Assembly: GCA_009733775.1 (NCBI GenBank)
Contig: WOGZ01000011.1
Coordinates: 221,623 to 285,622 of the forward strand
DNA: 64,000 bases
Direction: 5' to 3'
DNA from: Alectoria sarmentosa
Lineage: Eukaryota > Ascomycota > Lecanoromycetes > Lecanorales > Parmeliaceae
Shown: positions 57,001 through 64,000 of the stretch, one piece after another
Numbering within the stretch: the stretch's first letter is position 1
Layout: each line of letters opens with the position of its first letter
The notes under the pieces: model-generated
The model's database searches: none
What the model saw: only the letters and a program-made list of their open reading frames with translations
Told to the model about the DNA's origin: nothing
Position numbers and translations under genes: made by a program

Positions 57001-57450
57001 TCTTTTTCGAATAACAATTACGTTATTATTATAAAATCGATAAATAACATTTACGAATTTTCTTGTAAATTGCGAATGTATCGATTTAAATTATTATCAA
57101 TAAAATCATCGTATCTGAAATATATAAACGCTTATAAATCGAATCTTATTTTCTTTTTAAATCAAAATTATTATAAGATTATAATGAACGATTATTCAAA
57201 CAATTTATTACTTATTATCTTTTATTTATTTTGAATATATACGATTATAAAAAAAATCTTATCTTATTTTTATCGCTTCGTTAAAATAACACGATTTGAT
57301 TTTCAAAAAATCATAAATAAACAAGCATAAAGTTGTATTCGATATATTAAAAAATAAAATGTTATTTATATTTGAACGATGTGAATATAATAGAGAGGTT
57401 TAGCAACGATAATTAAAAAAATAATTAAAACCTAAAAGCGTAATTATTCA
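51010..57450. mobile_element. RIP-degraded repeat DNA, no recognisable coding remnant
   Basis: Extremely AT-rich. Between about 51000 and 54700 nearly every C or G lies in a CpG, so C in CpA, CpT and CpC has been lost on both strands. Around 54720 the character changes, with more CpA. A TGTTACGAGCG at about 54720 could be the start of an LTR, but no matching end was found. ORFs (53253-53444, 55138-55353, 56995-57234) are short and low-complexity. Probably several nested elements. Confidence 0.6.
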
Positions 57451-57496
57451 ACAATCTAATCACATAAAATAATAATTAACGTTCTCGAAGGCCTTT

Positions 57497-57540
57497 CTTT
57501 TAAATCAATGATTTAATTTATTAAATCATTGATTTAAAAG
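57497..57540. repeat. Perfect 20-bp inverted repeat with 4-bp loop
   Basis: CTTTTAAATCAATGATTTAA (57497-57516) and its exact reverse complement (57521-57540) flank TTTA. Outside it, TAATCACAT...TAACG on the left and CGTTAATGTGATTA on the right form a second, interrupted inverted match. Confidence 0.85.
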
Positions 57541-57656
57541 TTTAATTATCTTATTAATCGTTAATGTGATTATTTAATTGAATATACAAATTTGAATAAA
57601 TAGTAAATAATTCTATATAACTCTCATCACACGTTTTTTCATTCTTTACAAAAACG

Positions 57657-57800
57657 ATGATTAAACGAAAGACGATTTCTGATGTTGATGTTATAGATAC
57701 AAAACTCACAAAAAAGCCTCAACTAAAAAATAACGTTTCAACATCGTTCGAAGTCGTCGCTATTCCATCAACAAATACCGTTTCATCAACAAATCAATAA
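57657..57800 (+). other. Short open frame at the start of a degraded element
   Basis: An ATG frame of 47 codons (IKRKTISDVDVIDTKLTKKP...) following TATATAACTCTC about 45 bases upstream. Composition is less degraded than its surroundings. It may be the first codons of a transposon protein; no family recognised. Confidence 0.3.
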
Positions 57801-58313
57801 TTTCTCACATTACACATATCTCTTAAAAACGTATTAAAGCATCATCGAGCTGCATTTTTTATTTATTCGATGAAAATACAAATCGCTCTTTTTTCAATTG
57901 ATTTTTATAAGACATTAACGTTTTATTTATAAAACTCAAACGATCTTACGAATTCAAATGATTTTATAATTTCATAATGACTGAGTGTTTTCTCTCGTAA
58001 ACGAAAAAAAACGAAATTATATTAATCGAAACTTTTTCAAAAGAAAAGAAAAAGTTTTAAAGGTACACATAATAAGGGTAAAAAAAAGAAGCATATAACG
58101 GAGAAGAAAAACGATATTGAATTATCACAATAAAACGATTATGTGAATATAAACATATACGCGATCAAATAATAATAAAGAATAAATGATTTTTTAAGTT
58201 ATTTAATAAAGATCTTTCAAATCTCTACTGCTCCGTCTCGCACATTATATAAACGTTGTTTAAATCGATAATTTAATCAGCGTTTGATAATGAGAGCACG
58301 ATTAACGAAGTAA

Positions 58314-58967
58314 GATGATATACTTATGATCAATATTATTTTGAAATATCAAATAAGATATAAAACGATGAATACGATGAATGCCTTTTGATGAAGAGTG
58401 TGAGAAAAATTTAAACGATTTATTAAACGTAGATATATTAATGTTAAAACTCGTGTGAGAAATATTTTTGAGATTAAATATAATCAATTTAAAAGAAAAG
58501 GTCAATTAGGTTATGATCATAAAATATATGATAATGAATGAATTCAAATAATAGACGTTTGAGATCTTATAATTAAGGCGCATAAAAAGAGAAAAAACGA
58601 GATTACATTAATTAAAAGAAAGAAATTTAAAAATGCGAAATATCATAATCGAGATCGTGAACGTTTTAATAAGAGAATGAATCAGAAGAAGAAGGTTATT
58701 ATTAATGTTTTTAATAATATTAACAACGAGAAAATTAACAATCAAGAAGATAATATCGACGATATTATTAATAACGATAATAATATCGACGAAATTTCGA
58801 ACGACCTCTTTACATTTATAGAATCGACACGAGATATTTTTATATTAAATCTTTCAAGTTCTTTTAATTCTTATATACAAGAAATGATTGACGATCTTAA
58901 TGATAATGTTGTTTTCGAATTATTTCCTCAGTTTGTAAAAAAGAAGAAAAAGATTTCTTATAAATAG
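58314..58967 (+). pseudogene. Transposon protein remnant, frame broken only by TGA
   Basis: One frame runs 218 codons with five TGA stops and no TAA or TAG before 58965, although the DNA is AT-rich. TGA is what RIP makes from TGG, so Trp codons were probably hit. The protein is very basic first (KRKGQLGYDHKIYDNE, AHKKRKNEITLIKRKKF, RDRERFNKR) and acidic Asn-rich later. The frame can be followed with more stops to about 59200. Possibly a gag-like or other element ORF; family not recognised. Confidence 0.45.
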
Positions 58968-61862
58968 CATAAATAAAGAAGAATTAGAGCGACTGTAATT
59001 ATTAACGAATTAATGAACTTATTAATCATTATGATCAATTATCTTCATTATTAAATGAATCGATTTATCGCAATCATAGCGGAAAATGTAAACATATTTA
59101 TTATAAAATATCAAAAAATTGTTGAGCAATTGAAAGTCATCACGAAATCATTAATTAAAATCGTGAATTATATAAATTAACTCAATGAGAATCAAGTTTA
59201 TTTCAATAATTTATTAAAGCCTTTTTTTGTTAAAAAAATAATAAATAAATTATAAAACGTATTAAATCAAGAATATGTTATATAACAAAATTAATTTTTA
59301 CAATTTGAAGCTTTTCAAAAGAAGATTTAAATGATTAAATAAGAATTGAGAAATATTAATTTCATCATAAATAATTAATCATGCATTAACAATAAGAATC
59401 TTAAAACAAGTTTTTTAAAACATATTAACCCTATAAAATCATTAGTAAAAAATGTAAATATAATAGATCTTGAAATAATTATAAATGATACGTTTCAAAA
59501 TAAATATAAAACAAAAAACGATAACGAGATATCAAAAAGAAATAAATAAATTAATGCTTTTGAGATCGATGAAAGCGATGAAAAAATATATAAACATTTT
59601 TCGAGAATTATAGATTATATATATAAATAATGTATAAATCATACAAAAAACTTCATCGAAAGCGCGCAAATCGAAAAAACAAAATATACACAAATATTCT
59701 CCTTCGGGAAAACGAGTTACACGATTTAAGATATTCTCTTAATTTTATAAAAGTTATATATTTCATCGTTTTATTAAATTCGCAAAAGTATTTACATCTC
59801 GCTTTGCGACCGCTTTGTAATAATTTTCAATTAATCAAAAAATGAACTTCTCTCGTTACTATTAAAAATACGTTTATAAATTCAAATGTACACGTCAAAA
59901 ATTTCTCACAAAAGTTTATCAATACGAAAGAAATTATAAACGGACTTTGTGGCGATGAAAAAGACATTATTCAAAATAAAAAGACTCTTCATGACGTCTT
60001 AAACGAATAAAAAATAATTAAATTAATCATTTTATAAATAATCATTTTTTTGATATCAAAAATTAAAGAGCGCAGATAATGTAAAACGTTTAGTTTTATA
60101 TACGCCCTTCTTGATATTCAATAATAATAAAAATATGATTTAAAAAAGGGTGAAATCGAGGAACTTAAAAGATCTAATTATTTGCGATTTTGAAATCTCA
60201 TGATTTAATATCGAGATATTGATGTATAATAAAAAATGAAATTTCGAATCGAGTTGCGTCTTCGTTTTCTCGAAAATAAGTGTAATAATTTATTAATAAT
60301 ATGACTGCTCGATAGAGATCTTTTATAAATTGAAAATTCATTTTCAATTATTGTTTTAATGCGTTGAAAATTCAAAGATTTTGTGTTTTTTCAAAATTAT
60401 GTTTTATTGTGATTTTAACATTCGATATATTTTTATTAAATGCTCTTTTTCTTTTGTTAACGTAATTTATATAAAGAAATATGACGTAACGTTGATAAAT
60501 ATAAACCTTATTTTCAAAGAGATGATATTGTTTAAACTTGTTTTTAAAAATTTAATCGAATTAATCAAATAATTCAAATATTTGAAGTATTTTAACATTT
60601 GTTATTTTTTCTTTATAAGGGTCAAAGCTAACGCTTATAAGATCATTTAAATAAATAATTATCATTCACGTCATATCATGAGATTTTTTATATGCTGAAT
60701 ATCAAAAATCTTGCTTTTTTTCAGGCCGTGTAATTCTTTAAAAGATGTCATCGACGAAAACTTAAACGATGTTGCGTTCATTATAATTAATTAATCGTTT
60801 GATAATACAAGCGTATAATCGAATGCGATTATAAATAAAAATTAAATGTCAAAATAGTATAACAATATAACGTTTTCGTAAATGCTCGAATATATCGTTA
60901 AGCATAATAAATAAATATGTTTTTAATCGCTTAAAGTAATGTGTAAATTTATATAATAATCGTGATTATAACAATTTGCATAATAGTAGATATAAAATAA
61001 ATTTTGAATTGAGTCGTATTCGCTATCGATATTTTATGCTTTTCAAATCAAAGTAATTAATCAAAAAACGTATTTCTTTTTTTGTAAAGCGCATAATTCT
61101 TTATAAATGTTTCGATGTTTATTTGTTAAGATCAAATTCGAATTGATTATATTTCATAAAAGAGACGTATTTATGATGGGGCGTAATAGCGATCACGACT
61201 TAAAAACTTAATAATAACATCATAAAGATCATAACAATGATATCTTCTTTATCGATAATATTTATAATGTATAAATGTGATGAAAAATGAAAGATAAATG
61301 AAATCAAAAGGCGAAATTAACATTTTGAGTTAACGTCGCTAAAATCGATATATTGTCTAATAAGATTAATGATAAAACTATAAAACTAATTTTAACTTTA
61401 AATATTTCTTTTAATTATTGCTATTAAATCTCTTTAATAATAATAAAATATCAACATTTAAGAATTTATCGTTTTTATCAAAAACATTATTTATTATTAT
61501 TACACGATCTTTTAAATTTACTATTAAATATAAATTAAATAAAAATAATTTCGATATAAATCATTTTAAAGACATTTTAAATAAAACAAAATTAATATTA
61601 ACATTTAAAACACTTAAAGAAAAGATAATTAAAAAGTTTGATTTTATCGATATTATTGAAATTGATATATCGATCTATTATCATTTAATTCGAAATAAAA
61701 AAAATAAACTTTTTTCTTTGATAATGAATGAAATTTATAATATTTTTTTCAATGAATTTTTCGAGATTATATCACAATTATAACGAAATAATCGTATATC
61801 GATTAATAAATCATATTTATGCGATTTCGAAATCAAATACAAGAAATGTTATAAACTATATT
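58968..61862. mobile_element. RIP-degraded repeat DNA between element remnants
   Basis: AT-rich throughout, with moderate CpA and TpG. ORFs at 59630-59845, 60381-60572 and 61418-61783 (+) are Lys/Asn/Ile/Phe-rich and carry no motif I can name. They may belong to upstream parts of the Gypsy element or to other elements. Confidence 0.5.
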
Positions 61863-61930
61863 GTCACGATACGTCAAAACTATTATCAATAGCCGACCTT
61901 AGTCGCCGCTAGCCGACTTGATATCGCACA
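61863..61930. other. GC-richer island starting TGTCACGATACGTC
   Basis: About 70 bases with AGCCGACC, GTCGCCGCTAGCCG and similar stretches, unlike the flanking AT-rich sequence. The TGTCA start recalls an LTR edge, but no TGACA end or target duplication was found. It lies just upstream of the Gypsy pol remnant. Confidence 0.35.
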
Positions 61931-62039
61931 TATTTACGAAGTAAACACATAAATTCTTTATACATTTTATATACACACTATAAATATATGATTCAAACTT
62001 TATTTTTTAATATATATATATCGAAAAACGCTCAAATTA

Positions 62040-64000
62040 ATAATGTTGAGATTTTTACTTTTTAAAAGATGCTTAATAAATTCTTTATAAATTATCATAA
62101 TTACGCAAATGTTTTTGATAAATTATAAATAAATATATTATTTTCACATCGTTTTTATGATCATAAATTGAAATTCGTTAAAAAAGTAAACAAAAATTCA
62201 TTATTTAAAAATCGAATCTATTTATTATCAAATTATAAATTCGAATAAATTAAGAAATATTTGAACGAACATTTAAAAAAAGAATTTATCGTATTTGATT
62301 ATGCTTTATTCGTTTCATTTATTTTATTTATTAAAAAATCAAATGAAGGTTTACGATTTTATGTGAATTATCGAAAATTAAACGTTATCACTAAAAGAAA
62401 TCGATATTTTATTTCATTAATAAATAAAATTTTAACAAAAATATAAAATTATAAATATTTTATACGATTTAATATTATCGCTACTTTCAATAAATTTCGA
62501 ATATATTTAAATAACGAGAACTTTATTACATTTTTTACATTTTTTAAAATATATAAATATCGAATGCTTTTATTTAAATTGATAAATATTATTATTATTT
62601 ATTAATAATATATGAACGACATTTTCTTCAAATATTTAAATAACTTTTGTTAAACGTATTTAAATAATATTTTTATTTACAATAAAATTAAAAAGAAACA
62701 CGTTTAATATATTCGATTAATTCTTTAAAAGTTATAAGAAATCGATTTATAAATAAACATTTTCAAATGCGAATTTCATATATAAAAAATCAAATTTTTA
62801 AATCTATTAATATTTATTGATGAATTACGAATAAATTTAATTAAGATATAAATCGTCGTCGATTAAATATAACTTATAAATTTAAAGCAAATATAAGTCT
62901 TTATCGATTTTTATAATTTTTATAAAAGATTTATAAAAGACTTCTCGAAAATAATCAAATCGATAATTCGTTTTATAAAAAAAAATGTTATTTACGAATA
63001 ATCACCCGCTTATTAAAAAGTTTTTATTTAATTAAAAATTAACGTTATATAAGCTTTTATTTTGCGACATTTCGATAAATTTAAAAAAACAATTTTAAAA
63101 ACGAATTTTTTCGATTATATTAACGAAAAAATATTATTATAATATAATAATGAAAGATTATTACATTTAATAATCTTTTATAACAAAAATTTAATTTCGA
63201 TCGAATGCAATTATCAAATTTACGATAAAAAATTATTCGTTATTATTCGATATTTAAAACATTAACGATTCGAATTAAAATGTATCGATATTTCGATCAA
63301 GATATTTACGAATTATAAAGATTTTATATATTTTATTAAAGAACGTGACTTGAGTCGTCGTTAAATTAAATATCTCGATATGTTGTTTAAATATAATATC
63401 AAAATCATTTATCGTTCGAGATTATAAAATCTCAAAATTAATGTTTTTATTCGAATAATTAAATGCAAATTTATCAATTTTATAAATAAATAATTCAGAT
63501 AACAACATTAAATTATTTTTACATCGAATCGTTTAAATCTCGATAATATCAAATTCGAAATTTATGTTATTAATGATTTTTTTATTACAAAATGTTCGAA
63601 GCGAATAAAGTCGATAACGAATGTAATAAAATACGCGAGATAATTATTAATAATAAAAAAAAATTAAAAAATATCACATTTAATAAATGCGTTATCACGA
63701 ACGATATTTTTTATTATAAAAATCGTTTATAAGTATTTAAATTTATATATATAATTATTATTCAAAAAATATACGATTAATTTACATGTGACCATTTAAA
63801 AATCGCTCATATATATGAATTATTTAAATGAAAATATTATTGAAGAAATATGAGAATAATAATCGTTATATATATTAATAATTATTACATTTATAAAAGA
63901 ATTAAAGCTTTTAAACATTATAAATATGATTTATTATAATTACTCTCAATTTCACAAAAACGTTAATAAAACATTTTTATAAACTTTATCGTCGATTTAT
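62040..64000 (+). pseudogene. Ty3/Gypsy pol remnant: RT, RNase H and start of integrase (runs off the window)
   Basis: Translation in one frame from about 62120 to about 63450 follows a Gypsy polyprotein almost without gaps: YANVFDKL, HRFYDHKLKFV, IKKYLNEHLKKEFI, FIKKSNEGLRFYVNYRKLNV, RNRYFISLINKI, the RT active-site block as YLNNIFIY (62657-62680), KCEFHI, FIDFYNFYKRFIKDFSKI, then RNase H with ILRHFDKFKKTILKTN. After one frameshift, the integrase zinc region and YINNYYIYKRIKAFKHYKYD precede QKR and IFINFIVDL at the window edge. The two active-site Asp are Asn, both GAT-to-AAT, and Trp, Gln and Gly codons have become stops or Asn/Lys/Glu, as RIP would do. The element is dead. The rest of integrase and a 3' LTR lie outside. 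Confidence 0.88.

Noticed and set aside
61418..61783. 121-codon ORF in the AT-rich block
   Set aside because: Lys/Asn/Ile/Phe composition expected of AT-rich DNA; no alignable motif.

Overview
The window looks like a piece of a filamentous ascomycete chromosome, most likely a Dothideomycete (inference). Genes carry short introns of about 45-120 bp with CTRAY-like branch sites. The gene set includes a Zn2Cys6 regulator, STAND-type N-terminal proteins and LPxELRxxIY F-box-like proteins. The DNA alternates between balanced gene-bearing segments and extremely AT-rich blocks in which C survives mainly in CpG, the footprint of repeat-induced point mutation (RIP) on transposons.

Layout: 1-8.1 kb holds a partial gene, an F-box-like gene, an unrecognised gene and a five-exon Zn2Cys6 transcription factor on the minus strand. 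From 8.37 to 13.56 kb lies a RIP-degraded element with about 68-bp terminal inverted repeats, carrying a nested solo LTR with an intact 5-bp target duplication. It sits in what was probably the shared divergent promoter of the transcription factor and a seven-exon STAND-like/ubiquitin-like gene (13.8-17.3 kb). From 17.9 to 31.1 kb is an accessory region: a four-TM protein, six more F-box-like paralogues plus an eroded copy, and a second STAND-N-terminal gene. From 31.7 to 45.6 kb the content is mostly conserved: an SDR-like protein lacking the catalytic Tyr, a Puf3-type Pumilio protein, a small single-pass membrane protein, the HUS1 checkpoint-clamp subunit and a large ectodomain membrane protein. 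From 47.0 to 48.4 kb is a GH47 alpha-mannosidase pseudogene, then a putative type II membrane glycosyltransferase. From about 51 kb to the end is a second RIP block of several nested degenerate elements, finishing in the pol gene (RT, RNase H, start of integrase) of a Ty3/Gypsy element.

The genes do not form one pathway. The most striking organisation is the cluster of F-box-like paralogues that share an LPxELRxxIY head, an ILRVSR middle and a terminal x-HPR tail. They are interleaved with two STAND/HeLo-like N-terminal genes and bounded by RIP-affected repeats. This resembles a fast-evolving, lineage-specific locus, but its function is not known from the sequence. All exon joins were made by hand from reading frame, splice sites and remembered family patterns, without database searches.
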